Assembly (NCBI GenBank): GCA_029891345.1
Contig: CM056993.1
Coordinates: 107,430,800-107,494,799, forward strand
Direction of reading: 5' to 3'
Length of the DNA: 64,000 nucleotides
From: Dryococelus australis
Lineage: Eukaryota > Arthropoda > Insecta > Phasmatodea > Phasmatidae
Made by a program: the position numbers and the translations under genes. Below the pieces are notes generated by a model that had not been told where the DNA came from, did no database searches, and saw only the letters and a program-made list of their open reading frames with translations. Below, one piece after another: positions 43,833-54,526 of this stretch (the stretch's first letter is position 1; each line of letters starts with the position of its first letter).

Positions 43833-44098
43833 TACACTGTAATAAATATTCTGGTAAACTTCCTAAACTGCAATGAAAGTTTTTAACCCATACCTTGTAC
43901 GAGAAAATTACCTTATATCAGGTTGCAAATAGAGGATTAATACTATAGAAAGTTGGGAATTTCCCTAAGCATTTGACTCTTTCCTGAGGAAATATAAGAA
44001 CCCTACCATAGATGTATGGTAAAAACTTTTCCATTCGCGCTTTCTCAATATGCGTATACACTAGTGTGGTAAATTTGCAAATAATTTCTTACAGTGTA
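43833..44098 (+). mobile_element. Family J MITE
   Basis: TACACTGTAATAAATATT at the left and, inverted, TACACTGTAAGAAATTAT at the right. Colinear with 62734-63009 (TTCCTAAACTGYARTGRAAG, CATTTGACTSTTTCCTGAG). Immediate flanks TA and TG leave the TSD undecided. Tc1/mariner is possible. Confidence 0.82.
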
Positions 44099-44380
44099 TG
44101 GTACTTGCCCCACCTTGCTAAGTAACCCAAGGCTGATTGAATATGACGAATTAGGGCGGTCGACACAGCAGGTTTCTTGGTACGTCCATCTCGGCCGGCT
44201 TCACATGGAGAAAGACGACTGCCTCTGCTCTACATAGCCCTCTTATAGGCGTGGCATAAAGCAACATAGCCTGATTCCCTGGCTGGCAGAGGGGATTCCT
44301 ACTTACCGTTGTTTGGAAATGCGAGCCCCGATTGCGGCAACTGGCTGTCCTGATTACAGCTCGTGTGTGATGGATAGAGC
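44099..44380. other. Unassigned sequence
   Basis: Slightly GC-rich, no frame or repeat recognised. Confidence 0.3.
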
Positions 44381-44663
44381 TAGTGATTTTTCCCGAAAAA
44401 ATATTAGTACTTGGTATACTTTAATACTATAAGCATCGAACAACAGTTCGTCCATTTCCATTGGTTGCTGTTTGCTTGAGAAGGCGTTTTCATATTTGAC
44501 CGGACCACTCAGAATTCGGCAACATCGGCACGGCTTCTACGTGATTCGTGTGCAGTTAGTTAAGACGTGTTCAAAAAGAAATCCAGCCAATCAAGATAGG
44601 TAAACAAACCTACAGTGTTTTGAAATATAACTTGTCTTGAAATCATTTCGCGATATTTCACTA
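44381..44663 (+). mobile_element. B-related hAT-type MITE, diverged
   Basis: TAGTGATTTTTCCCGAAAAA and inverted TAGTGAAATATCGCGAAATG ends, 283 bp. Interior keeps ATTGGTTG, CCAATCAAG and GTGATTCGTG like family B. No clear 8-bp TSD remains. Confidence 0.7.
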
Positions 44664-44702
44664 CACTTAGTGATGGAGTGTTCAGGCAGGCCGTTGAATC
44701 AA

Positions 44703-45125
44703 CACATTGAGTTCTGCACAAATTTACTGGTACTTAAGACAAATTAGAAGCGAATCACCTATATCCACTATTGCAAGAACACCGCGTCTGTTAATGTCCG
44801 TATAATAACTTACAATCATCCTATTGGTCCATACCACACCGGGCAATACCCTGTGCTTTACAGCGTTCATAATTGGACGGTCATCAACCAATGGAGAGCC
44901 AAACTGGTATTGACCCAATCAAATGTCCTTTATCATATAAATATGATTTACAATCAATCATGTCCCTTAGCAATATCATTGTTACTGCGCTGTTGTGTTC
45001 TTGTGAGGTCATGTTAAACACTAGCCGAACAAAGACTGCATATCTATGCGAGTTTTGTTCTGAATGACAAAGAAATTTTCAAATTAGCTTTGCTCGAGCT
45101 ACACTCGAGTGTAGTCTACATAGTG
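44703..45125 (+). mobile_element. Family L piggyBac-like MITE
   Basis: Left CACATTGAGTTCTGCAC after TCAA (44699-44702, a mutated TTAA) and right ...CTACATAGTG before TTAA (45126-45129). Interior GCGAATCACCTATATCCACT, CCTATTGGTCC and ACCAATGGAG matches 10177 and 61314. Confidence 0.75.
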
Positions 45126-45719
45126 TTAAGACCTGTTAACACCGCAACAGTATGTTTTGTAAAACGCAGCTGGTCCGTGTGTCGTTGGGTCTCAGACTTC
45201 GCTACTTGGGTCATCGATTAGAGTACGCAGTGCGGACGAGGTTTCTCAACGAGAATCCCGATTGCTCCTGTCAGAACTTATTTCCCCGTCGTTCCGTTAT
45301 CACAAACCCCTCTCAGCAGCCACCCCTTGGGACGAACGCAAAAGCCGGAACGCCTCCCCTCCATAATGGCTTGTCTGTGTTGCCAAGGGCAGGACGAAAA
45401 AAATCACTCCTTTTTCTTGTTCACGGTGATGAACAACTTACACATATTTCCAGTAGCTCCGACTACAATTTGTTACAAGCTAGGAATTCGTGTGCTGTAA
45501 CATATATTATTTTAAGTTGTTGGGTATTGCCCTGTCTTCGATTAACATTTTTCACCTTAGTTTCGTATTCACAGAAAAATGAACCTTTCATGCTTGTTAC
45601 AACAGGCAATATTACGTCACTGGTGTATTTATCAATGGCTGGTCTTCTCACTGGATTATCGTATGTTTTTTTTTTAAAAGGGAAACAGTTATTAGTGCTA
45701 GCGAGGCTTTAAATGTTGT
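45126..45719. other. Unassigned; contains an unrecognised 186-codon frame
   Basis: The frame 45152-45712 (plus) is the second longest open frame outside the transposon relics. The predicted product shows no motif I recognise; there are two hydrophobic stretches near its C-terminus but no signal peptide. It stops just before a family A element. A chance frame is more likely than a gene, but it cannot be excluded by eye. Confidence 0.3.
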
Positions 45720-45721
45720 TA

Positions 45722-46143
45722 TAGGCGGTTCATGGTAAAATTAGCACGTTTGAAAGTCCTGCATAAGATCTAATTGTATGCACATAGTGTATTATTCCAC
45801 CTTATGAAAAATTAACATTGCCATGGTCCTCGTCACTTTATTCATGCGTCGGTCAAGTGCAAATCTGAAGTTATTACAAAACAAAAGGTTTTGCAAATCT
45901 GCTCATTTTTACACTTTGATGCATAAGAAAAACAAAAAATTAAAGAAATAATTTATGTTATCACAAATGGTTACCTGGCACTTTTAATATGACTTTGAGA
46001 CGTGGAACTACTTTATATTCATCGTTACCAACTTTACTGGATGCGTGTCACTCAGTGCGCCAGTTAAAATATATGGAGGTCGGCATAGCAACTTTTTTCT
46101 AAGGTTGATTTCAAAAAGTGCTCACTTTATCGTGAACAACCTT
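45722..46143 (-). mobile_element. Family A MITE, full length
   Basis: TA, TAGGCGGTTCATGGTAAAA ... TATCGTGAACAACCTT. Reverse orientation, well preserved. Confidence 0.92.
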
Positions 46144-46384
46144 GACAAAGGTATCAGTTTCAGATTTAAAAAAAAAATCATATTTATGCCGTGTATTTCG
46201 AGGCGCATAAATGAATCTTATATGTGTTAAAGTTTGGAATTTATGTCCGACAGTTATGCACAAAATATCTCAAGATCTCCTTCACTGTGGGAGACTCCGA
46301 ACTACTTAACGTCCGATTCTGATTATGTTGAAAGTTGATGCATGCGATCACCGCCCTGGGCCCTTTCACAACGTGGGCGGTCTC

Positions 46385-46490
46385 GCCTTAAGCTGGAGTC
46401 ACCGTAGCCCGACGAGCACGATACAACAAACTGACACGACGTCAGAGCTCGATGGAATATCATTTTATATTTTATCCAGTGTTTACAATA
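46385..46490 (+). mobile_element. Family G fragment
   Basis: AGCTGGAGTCACCGTAGCCC, CGACGAGCACGAT, GACACGACGTCAGAGC and TTTATCCAGTGTTTACAAT align with the left half of the G element at 57419. Only one end is recognisable. Confidence 0.65.
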
Positions 46491-46654
46491 CCACGTAAAA
46501 AATCTGGCCCACAAGACGGGTGTTAGTTCACTGTTGGAAAACCCTAAAACGGCACGCTTTCCTTACAATATTCAATATTGACTTTTTAAAACTCACTTTA
46601 AAGTGAATGGTTATTTTGCTTTTGACAAAATCACATCAAAGTAACCGCCATGCC

Positions 46655-47201
46655 TAGGCCCCCTGTTTTTCGCGAAACTATTTGCGTGGAGGCTGGACTT
46701 CAGTATCCTACGTACACACTTGCGGTATTGGTTTGGCTATTCGCCGCTTGTCTTTGTGTCGTCGAGATATTCTCTTAAAGGCTGTTCACGATAAAGTGAG
46801 CACTTTTGAAATCAACCGTAGAAAAAAGTCACTCCCCCTACCTGCATATACTTCAACGGGCGCACTGAGTGACATGCGCCCCGTTTAACTGTGAGCCAGA
46901 TATAAGCGGGAAGCAGTAGCGTGAGTGAGTGTTTACGATTCCTGTACAGAGGCTTCACTTGATCGCAGCAACCAATAAGCAGACGATAGTATCGCGAGGT
47001 GTATACAATACTGTCCAGCCTAGCTTACTGCCAACTCAATCCGCGAAATACTCGGGGCTCTACGAATACGTGATTCGTCTGTATACACATTAGACTGGTA
47101 AAAATTCAAATGAACCAATCACCAAAAAGGTTCTGAACTAAAGTGCGTTGTAACACAATTTGTCCTGAAAAAATATTTTCGCGAAAAAACAGGCGCCCCT
47201 A
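46655..47201 (+). mobile_element. Family B MITE split by a chimeric A/D insertion
   Basis: Left half 46655 to about 46775 (TAGGCCCCCTGTTTTTCGCG ... GTCTTTGTGTCGTCGAGA) and right half from 47063 (ACGTGATTCGTCTG ... AACAGGCGCCCCTA). Flanks GCCATGCC and GCCACTCC agree at 6 of 8 positions. Confidence 0.85.
46778..47062 (+). mobile_element. Chimera of family A left end and family D right end
   Basis: 46778 to about 46880 is a normal A left end (AAGGCTGTTCACGATAAAG ... CTGAGTGACATGCGCC). It switches within CGCCC to D in reverse (CCGTTTAACTGTGAGCCAG ... ACTCGGGGCTCTA at 47062). Whether this arose by a deletion between two nested elements or a template switch cannot be told. Confidence 0.85.
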
Positions 47202-47919
47202 GCCACTCCATCTCTTCTATGTGTACTTGTCCACTCTGCGGCCGTGCCAAACATTGAACAGGAGGTCCATGAGGGGCGGAGGCGGGGTTGAAAATTGCGC
47301 GTCTCGAGATGCCGTGTGACTCATTGATGAATCGTCAGCCGGCGGGCCGGTCGGCAGCTGTATGCACAAGTGGGTGAGATGTGGCGCGGAGGAAGGAAGG
47401 GAGGGTTGGGCATTGTTCGCCGTGGAGCGCGGTAATTACAGCCGGGGACCAGTTCTGGGTAGCGGGCAACACTAGCCGGCCGCAGGAGTGAATCGACACC
47501 TCGGTGCCGCGTGTGTGTGCCCGGCCGTCGAGTCGCCCCGCCCACGAGCTGCCAGCGACTGCAATTGTGCGCCTTAACGTCGTCAAGCCATTTAGGTTGG
47601 GGGCGGCGAATGGTAGCACAAGGGAGGTGCCCTCCCCCCCCCCGTACCTTTTCAAGTGTATACGTAACCACAGAACCGATTTCGTGTTATGCTGGAATCA
47701 CAATAGAGCGACAGACGCGACTCGATGGACGTGACGAGAATAAAATATTTTTTCAGCCAATCAGGAACCAGACTAATGTAACACCAACTCGACGAAAATC
47801 GCTCGCGCAAGATCTCCGAATAGAAAAAATGTCTAATTTATTCGCTTCGCGGGCGCGACAGGTCTGTAAATATGTCTAGGCCGCCATTTTTTGGAGCAAA
47901 AGTTTTATGTGCGCTATAT
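47202..47919. other. GC-rich, CpG-rich segment
   Basis: 47230-47720 is clearly GC- and CpG-rich (for example GGCGGAGGCGGGG, CCGGCGGGCCGG). Overlapping frames of 76-122 codons occur on both strands, as expected in stop-poor GC-rich DNA. A CpG-island-like promoter of a host gene outside the window is possible. Confidence 0.4.
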
Positions 47920-48216
47920 TAGGGGCACTTGTTTTTCACGAATTTATTTCAGGACAAGTTGTTTTCCAACGCACTTTAGTTCAGAACCTCTTTGGTGATT
48001 GGATCATTTGAATTTTTACTCGTCTAATCTGTCCACTGACGAATCACGGATGGTCGGTATCAGAAAAACTTTTTAATTCTGATTTGTTCACTCATATAAC
48101 AGACTATTTTCACACAAAGATAAGCGGCCAATAACCAAACGAAGACCGCAAGTTTGCGCATATGATAGTGAAATCTAGCCTCAGCGCAAATATTTTCGCG
48201 AAAACAGGTGGCCCTA
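47920..48216 (-). mobile_element. Family B hAT-type MITE
   Basis: TAGGGGCACTTGTTTTTCACG to AACAGGTGGCCCTA, 297 bp. Flanks CGCTATAT and GCTATTAT are compatible with an aged TSD. Confidence 0.9.
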
Positions 48217-48544
48217 GCTATTATTTACCGTATTAATAAGCAAAGCAAACGAATTTTAATTGGTAGCTGTAATTACTGCCATATTTTCATGCACAAAGTA
48301 GTCTACCAGTGGACACGGAAAGAAATTTTTGAAAGGATTGCAAAATAAGAAAATAATGGAAAAATTAATGACCATCGTAAAAGAGGTTAGTATGTAGTAG
48401 CAAGAAACCATTTATAAACAATATTTGAGAATATTGATCGCGAGGCGGTAAAATCTAGTGTTCACATTAACTCGAATTTTTTGTTGTCGCATCGCGCCCT
48501 TCGCGTTCCATCTGTCGCGCTATAGGGACTCCAGCATTATAGTT
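48217..48544. other. Unassigned sequence
   Basis: AT-rich, nothing recognised. Confidence 0.3.
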
Positions 48545-48770
48545 TAGGGCCACGACTAGCTGTACTGCAAAACACGTTAGTTCAGAACCTATTTCGTGGT
48601 CGGGTAGTTTCACATCTCACACGTCTTAGGTGTATGCCAGCCAATCATCGACGATCAGTAGCCAGGTAAGTTAATTCTGATTGGCGCAGTCGAATATAAA
48701 CTGTCTTCCCGCACCGAAGTTGAGATATAGCTTGCGCGTTAATCTTTTCGCGGAAAATCAGCCGGCCCTA
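48545..48770 (-). mobile_element. Family B hAT-type MITE, internally deleted
   Basis: TAGGGCCACGACTAGCTG to CAGCCGGCCCTA, 226 bp; the left sub-terminal TTTTTCGCG is lost. Interior GTTCAGAACC, CCAATCATCG and TTGATTGGC-type blocks fit B in reverse. Confidence 0.82.
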
Positions 48771-48785
48771 GTCATATTCCATTCG

Positions 48786-49207
48786 AGGTATCGGTGGTTA
48801 CTATAAACTTGTTCTGAAGCCGCGTTAAAGTTCCACTTCCGGGATATTCCTCCACCTCGTGCAAACAAAGCTTAACCGAGTATAAAAAATTACACCAAAG
48901 GGACAACGCACCGCATTCGTGGGCACTCAGTGAAATAATATTTTGCGTAAGAACTTTTTCTTACTAGGCATTACCAACACACGTGTTTTCTCACTGTTTT
49001 AATTCATATTAATTAAAAATGAAATACTGTAATTTATAGATAAAATATACGTGAAAGTTCAATTAAACAAAAAATAGGACACATTTACGTTAACAGAAAT
49101 ATAAAAGGCTTGTGATACACGGCGTATTTACAAAATAACAAAACGTGTCTTACATAAGGTGATTTTTCAAATGTTAGATTCAAAAATTGTGAAGAAACTG
49201 GGAATAT
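48786..49207 (-). mobile_element. Family F MITE
   Basis: Reverse F: GGTGGTTACTATAAAC, AAAGTTCCACTTCCGGGATA, TTCCTCCACCTCGTGCAAAC ... GTGATTTTTCAAATG and GTGAAGAAACTGGGAATATA. Ends are diverged. Confidence 0.82.
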
Positions 49208-49425
49208 ATCTTTTCTTCAGTTTTTCTCTGCAAAAGACTTCTGGCATTTTCCACGCAATCTGAAATTGCACTTTTCACTGTCTTCCCCGATTAAAATTTG
49301 AAAACAAAAAATTTCGAACACACCCCCAACCCCCAAGTACTTAAGAATACGGAGATGAAACAGCTATAGTTATTCTGAGAACTCTATCCGCACACGCTAG
49401 TAAAATGGCGTCGTTGGATTACAAC

Positions 49426-49702
49426 TAGAGACCCGAGAATTTCGCGCGTGAAATGACCTATAGGCTAGACTTCACAGTCTTATATTCTCTCATACAGATA
49501 TCAACTGTTTATTGGTTGATTGTTGTGGTAATAAAGAAAGGCGGTGGTTGGGCGCACAATTTATTAAATGTTTGTTACTGGCTCATTTATCTCCAGGAGG
49601 TGTCAAACAACACGTCGACCAACTAAAAAAAATAACATGAACGCACAAGTGTGTGAATTCTAACTTATCTAGAAATGAACCGGCGAAATTCTCGGGTCTC
49701 TA
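49426..49702 (-). mobile_element. Family C hAT-type MITE
   Basis: TAGAGACCCGAGAATTTCGC to ATTCTCGGGTCTCTA, 277 bp, flanks ATTACAAC and ACTGCAAC (6 of 8). Reverse of 3360. Confidence 0.92.
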
Positions 49703-49745
49703 ACTGCAACATATCAGAACGCCGTTCGCAAATTAGCACCTGGTA

Positions 49746-50285
49746 TAGACTAATCATGGCAAAGTGAGCACTTTTGGAAGTCGTCTCATTTGTAATAACA
49801 GTCAATAAATAGAGACCTGCAAAACTCGTGTTATTATTTCGGGACACGTTTTGCTTTAAACACGTGCACCTTTGCAATACAGTTGTCATTGGACCACACT
49901 TAATCTCACATGCCCTGGGTAACTCTGCGCCAATAAATAAACACTTCACAACTGCGTGCACCAGTCACGTGCAGTTCAGTCAGAAAGGGCGTGGCTTTTC
50001 ATCTATGGAGCAGCCGTTGGAGAAACAACGCCGGCTCCAGTATACAGACAGTATTGTGACGTTTAGCCTGATGCTGTATAATAATGAGAATTTTGCATAT
50101 CTCTATCAATAAATATATTTTATTCTAGCTTTAGACTTTAACTTCCGAGTGCGATGGAATCTACAGACTATGTTTATTACTTATATGGCAATATTTATTT
50201 TAAAATGTCGTTAAAGGATAAGAAAATGCGGAAAGAATCAGGTAACTAGGGCCTCGAAAGTGCTCACTTTACCGTGAACAGTCTA
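49746..50285 (-). mobile_element. Short family A' MITE interrupted by a hAT-type MITE
   Basis: TA, TAGACTAATCATGGCAAAG ... ACCGTGAACAGTCTA, TA (50286-50287). The outer parts align with A' at 38613; the interior from 49810 to 50105 is foreign. Confidence 0.92.
49810..50105 (+). mobile_element. C-related hAT-type MITE nested in A'
   Basis: TAGAGACCTGCAAAACTCG and inverted TAGAGATATGCAAAATTCTC ends, 296 bp. Exact 8-bp TSD TCAATAAA at 49802-49809 and 50106-50113; that 8-mer is present once in the uninterrupted A' copy at 38613. Confidence 0.93.
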
Positions 50286-50439
50286 TAATTTACTTGCTTG
50301 TCAGCAGCTCGGCCAATAGGAACCTTCCGCAACACACGCTAGTCAGTAAGACTAAAGACCCGGTCTAGAACATTCGCACAACCAATCATGGGATGGGCAC
50401 TCCCACATCAAAAGGAACCGCCACTCTAATTCGTCTCAG

Positions 50440-51345
50440 TGTAATTAGAAATTTAAGTCCAACAACACTGAATCTCATAAATTACAGATTTCTCGCCAAA
50501 CTGTACCGAATATTACCCATGTGGCCACTCGTGAAAGACAAGCTTACAACATAAAATTGAGGTTGCCTCTCATGAATACTGAAAGAGTCCGATGGAAACC
50601 TACTGAGTTGTTCTGTACTGGACTACAGAAAAAAAAAAAAGATTCTGGCTGGATTACGGTATTAAGGGCAACTAGATGTGGACGTAAACTTGTGCAAAAA
50701 AACTGGGACAACACAGCGGACAACATAGCAAGCGAGAGGCGTGCAATGCCGTAGAAAATAACATCTGAATTCAATACTGAGAGCTCGATGAACATTTGCA
50801 TGACGAATATGCAACGTGCCATGCAGATGTGCTTTAGGAGCCGACGCCCAACACAAACATCTTTCTTAACCGCAAGAAACAATACCATAAATGGGCATAT
50901 GGCGACTTGGAACGAATGCCCTGGTATGACGAGTCGCATTTCCAACTGATTAGAGAAGATGGAAGAGCCTTTGTGTTGACTAAACCTCACAAATACTTAA
51001 ATATCACATGTCAATATGCGACAGTAGCATCTGGCGGTTTCTCCATAATGGTACTCATATGTTCATCTTGCATACGTTATGGCCCTTCGTATGCCTGAAA
51101 TGTATGTTCTGGTGAACATCCTTTCGGACATGTTACACCCATTAAAGTACTGCTATCATTCCGTCAGATTTGGTTCTCTTCCAAAAGGACAATGTGTCAG
51201 CACATGCATCTTAAGCGCCAATGTTGCGCCCCGTTTGCCTCAGTTCCCTAGAGCACAACCTCAGTCCAATCTGCTTTCTGCCTTTTCACTTACAAGGGAC
51301 AGGAAAAGGGGATGGGCCACCAAAACAAACATATTAGGAATTTAG
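50440..51345 (+). pseudogene. Tc1-like transposase relic
   Basis: Fragments in several frames follow the order of a Tc1-type transposase. An N-terminal part near 50490-50600 (SRQTVPNITHVATRERQA in broken frame) resembles the second helix-turn-helix region. YDESHFQLIREDGRAFV (50925 onward), with the first catalytic D, and CQYATVASGGFSIMV fit the catalytic core. From 51079 PEMYVLVNILSDMLHPLKY precedes an altered-frame KDNVSAHAS-like second D motif. Multiple stops and frameshifts. No TIRs were identified, and the ends do not match family A. Confidence 0.78.
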
Positions 51346-52612
51346 TTGAAAGTTTAGTGCTTCTGACATTGTGCAAAATATAGGGCGTGGTTCAAAACTA
51401 CCAAGAACATAACCAACCTTAAATTTCAAGTTCGTTTAAATTTATCTTTTAAAAAAATACACACTACAACTTTAGTAACTTCAAGAACAAATGATTTCCT
51501 TCCAATACAAATTTCTCCCTTTGAATTTCATTAAAGCATACTTTGAATTCACATAACAGTTTTAAACTTTCGGGTAGACAATGACTTTATTCCAAATCAA
51601 TTTCCCTCGTATAACTTACATTTAACACACATTTAAAAATTTGATATAATTCTGACTTTACCACAGCCGAATAAACCAAGTAAAATCGTCTCCACTCGGT
51701 ACCCATTTAATATTTTTCCCAGGATTCTTTATCATCTTTCGCCTTTCATCAAAAATACAAAACTTCCTGGGTAACATATAATTGCAATTCTTCCCCTTAA
51801 AACTATACACAAACATTTAGAGACACACGCTGGAGGTGAATGGTCTCACAGAGCCCTTTTCTAAATCTTTGATTACCATTTTTTCTTTCCTATACAAATA
51901 TATAATCTCGCATACTCACACCAAAACATCTTTCACATCTCCAATCAGATCCAAACATGTCCAAGGATGTTCTCCTCACTGTTTCTACCGAAGTGGCGGT
52001 ATTGCCGTGGATCACCTTCCACACACACCTTACCATCAACCACAACATTGGTGGAGGAACAGGGGACGGGATAATCACCCTACCATACCACTTGAGTGGC
52101 AGGCACCTCCCGCTCTCCACCCAATCACTTACCACAACACTTATTCAAGATCAACGCACATACACTACAGCTCTTTCCCCAAATTTAATCAAACTCTACA
52201 ATTCCATCCTATTCCAACTCCAAAACTCTTCTTTCCCCCGAACTAGCGCCGAATCCACCTTCACGAAAAACTGTCCCAGGAACTGCTGACTCGTCCTACT
52301 CACTTTCAGCGAGTTTAATGTCCAAAACTGCCTAGACACCAGAACTCACTTCTCCCGAGTCTTTCAGTTCCATTTGGAATTAAACTCACGCCTTCAAAAC
52401 TTCTATCCTTTACTCCAATATATTCCACCAAGTCCTCATGCCACATCAAAACGAAGCACAACATCACTTACTACTTTACACTCTCAGCTAACCCAATTTT
52501 TCCAAGAGACTCGCATCCGCAACAAATCACAAGTTCAACTTAGTCTGGCAAAAATCCAACAACACTAAAAACACCGAGAATTATTATGAAGCAAGTTCAC
52601 TTGGCCCACATG

Positions 52613-52909
52613 CTAAGGCCATGAGGCACAGAAAAGTTTATAAGTGTTGAATTCACTCTGCAAAATTCTAAATCCAAGAAGAAAGGCATGAGAAAATTTA
52701 TAAACATCGTCTTCACTCGACCGAATTCTAAGTAAATGAAGAAAAGGCACGAGAAAATTATAAGTATCGCCTTCACTCAGTCGAATTCTAAGTCCAAGAA
52801 GAGAAGCAAGAGAAAATTTATAAGTATCAACTCCACTCAGCCAAATTCTAAGTACACAAAAGTCTCGATTTTCTTCTAAGTTAAAACTAGCAACAGATAT
52901 ACTTATCAT
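52613..52909 (-). other. 98-codon frame over the 60-bp minisatellite
   Basis: On the minus strand the repeat stays open and encodes about four copies of a 20-residue unit (LRIRLSEGDTYNFLVPFLHL and relatives). The repeat period is a multiple of three, so openness is expected once one unit is open. I do not recognise the unit and do not claim it is translated. Confidence 0.3.
52618..52862 (+). repeat. Minisatellite, about 60-bp unit, 4 copies
   Basis: Units share GAGAAAATTTATAAGTATCG, CTTCACTCAG and GAATTCTAAGTCCAAGAAG, with substitutions and one-base indels. Confidence 0.9.
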
Positions 52910-53240
52910 TTCTTAAAGCGAAGACTCGTAGTCAATGGGCCAGGGAGCATCTATCTCCTCTGTGTCCCTCCAGCTCATCGGCTGGGTCGTCTCTGCTCTG
53001 ACCGCCTGCGCACCGCTAATTATACTCAACACGATCCCTATTCTCGCGGTACTCCCTCCAGAGACCATCACCTACAGCAATTTTTTACCACATGAGTGCT
53101 TCCCCTATACGATGACAGCGCACTCTTTAACAAAACACATAAAAATACAATACAGTGGCACCAAAGCCATCAAATTAGATTTTAACAGCATAGTCGCGCC
53201 TAAAATGTCTTGCACAACAAATCCGCCACACAACTACACA

Positions 53241-53649
53241 TAAGGGGTACACAACTGTGGTAAAACACAAAACCAAACACATTATCTGTTCCTCGTGACG
53301 GAAAATCCCGTCACATCGTATAACTGGAGGAATAAACTCTCCCGATTTTAGGGTCATACTATGTTCCCTTAGGTTACCTGACTTTAGCATTATGTAGCAT
53401 ATCTGGGCTATCTTCCAACGCGCCAATGAAAGTAGATCCACCACTTAGGAATAATTAATAACTGCATATCGTTATTGAGGACGTACGATGTTCTTAATCT
53501 ACAGACAAATTCAGAAGGCTTGAGACTTGAGACGTCCGTGATCCTTCGTATGTTTACAGATCTACGACACATATGTTTACCTACGCAGTGAAACTCGTGA
53601 ATCCTATTTCTTCTGGCTTTCAGTGCAGGTGAATCCACCTATATGTTGT
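53241..53649. other. Unassigned sequence
   Basis: Short unrecognised minus-strand frames only. Confidence 0.3.
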
Positions 53650-54262
53650 GGCAGAACAGATGGGGATCAAGGTTGATTTGCTTGGCAAAACACAATAGTC
53701 TTGCTGAGTACCTGTTTAGATTTGCTTGCCCCAGCAGGAAATTTACACAGATTTGCTGAATCAGACGAGTCCAGTAGGAGAGTTAGGTAGTTCTGCTTGA
53801 ATCAAAGGTTTCCAACAATAGATATGTCGCTTCACTTGGATTAGAGTAGTCCAGTAAGGGACCGAGCTGGTTACATGTGAATTATGCAAGTGCAGCAGGA
53901 TATCTATGTGGCACTGTTTGAATGAAAGCAGCTCAGCAGCAGACCTAGGTGACCCTGCCTAAATCCAAGGTTTCCAGCAGAAGACTAAGGTTACCATACT
54001 TGATTTGAATCAGAGTAGTACAGTAGGATAACTAGGTGACTCCATTTGAATCAGCCCAGTCCAACTGGAAATCTCCGCGGCTCTTCTTGAATTAAAGGAG
54101 TTCATAAGGAGAACTAGGTGGCTCTGCTTGAATTGGAGGAGTCCAACATGAGAAATAGATGGTCTCTCTTGAATCAGCGGAATGCAGAAGAAGAACTAAG
54201 TGGTTCCACTTGAATCAGCAGAGACAATCAGGAGACGAAGAAGGCTCCTATTGAATCGGATT
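53650..54262 (+). repeat. Degenerate minisatellite, 41-bp unit
   Basis: Recurring CTTGAATCAG, GGAGTCCAGCAGGAGA and AACTAGGTGGCTCTG blocks at about 41-bp spacing, clearest at 54120-54250 where successive CTTGAAT starts are 41 bp apart. About 15 units if the whole span is counted; the left half is strongly diverged. Confidence 0.85.
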
Positions 54263-54526
54263 ACCCTAGAATATCTATATTTATCCATTTCGATTAAAAA
54301 TAATTGAGCCGATACTGATATTATTTTCGCGCGACAGCACTTTTCATTAAGCATACACAAGTACGCGTGTCGGTTATCTTTTAAATATTCGTTTATAATT
54401 TTGTTAGCTCACCTTGCTGCCGGTGGAAACAAAAAGAGTATTTCCGAACTCTATCGTCTCTGAAATCGCACTAACCACTGGATAAACAATCGGAATTATT
54501 TAGGCAATTTACTATGTTCGTGATGG

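Larger units (their letters stand above)
51360..53240. other. C/A-rich, G-poor tract
   Basis: About 1.8 kb in which G is much rarer than C on the plus strand, most marked at 51830-52600. Overlapping 136- and 110-codon plus frames (51836-52246, 51957-52289) are unrecognised and rich in H, T, P and S as the composition dictates. It includes the 60-bp minisatellite. It may be part of an unrecognised retroelement or a transcribed region. Confidence 0.4.

Noticed and set aside
45152..45712. 186-codon open frame as a host gene
   Set aside because: No recognised motif, no signal peptide and no supporting context. Left as unassigned rather than called.
51836..52289. Overlapping 136- and 110-codon frames
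   Set aside because: Different frames over the same C/A-rich sequence; amino acid content follows base composition and no domain is seen.
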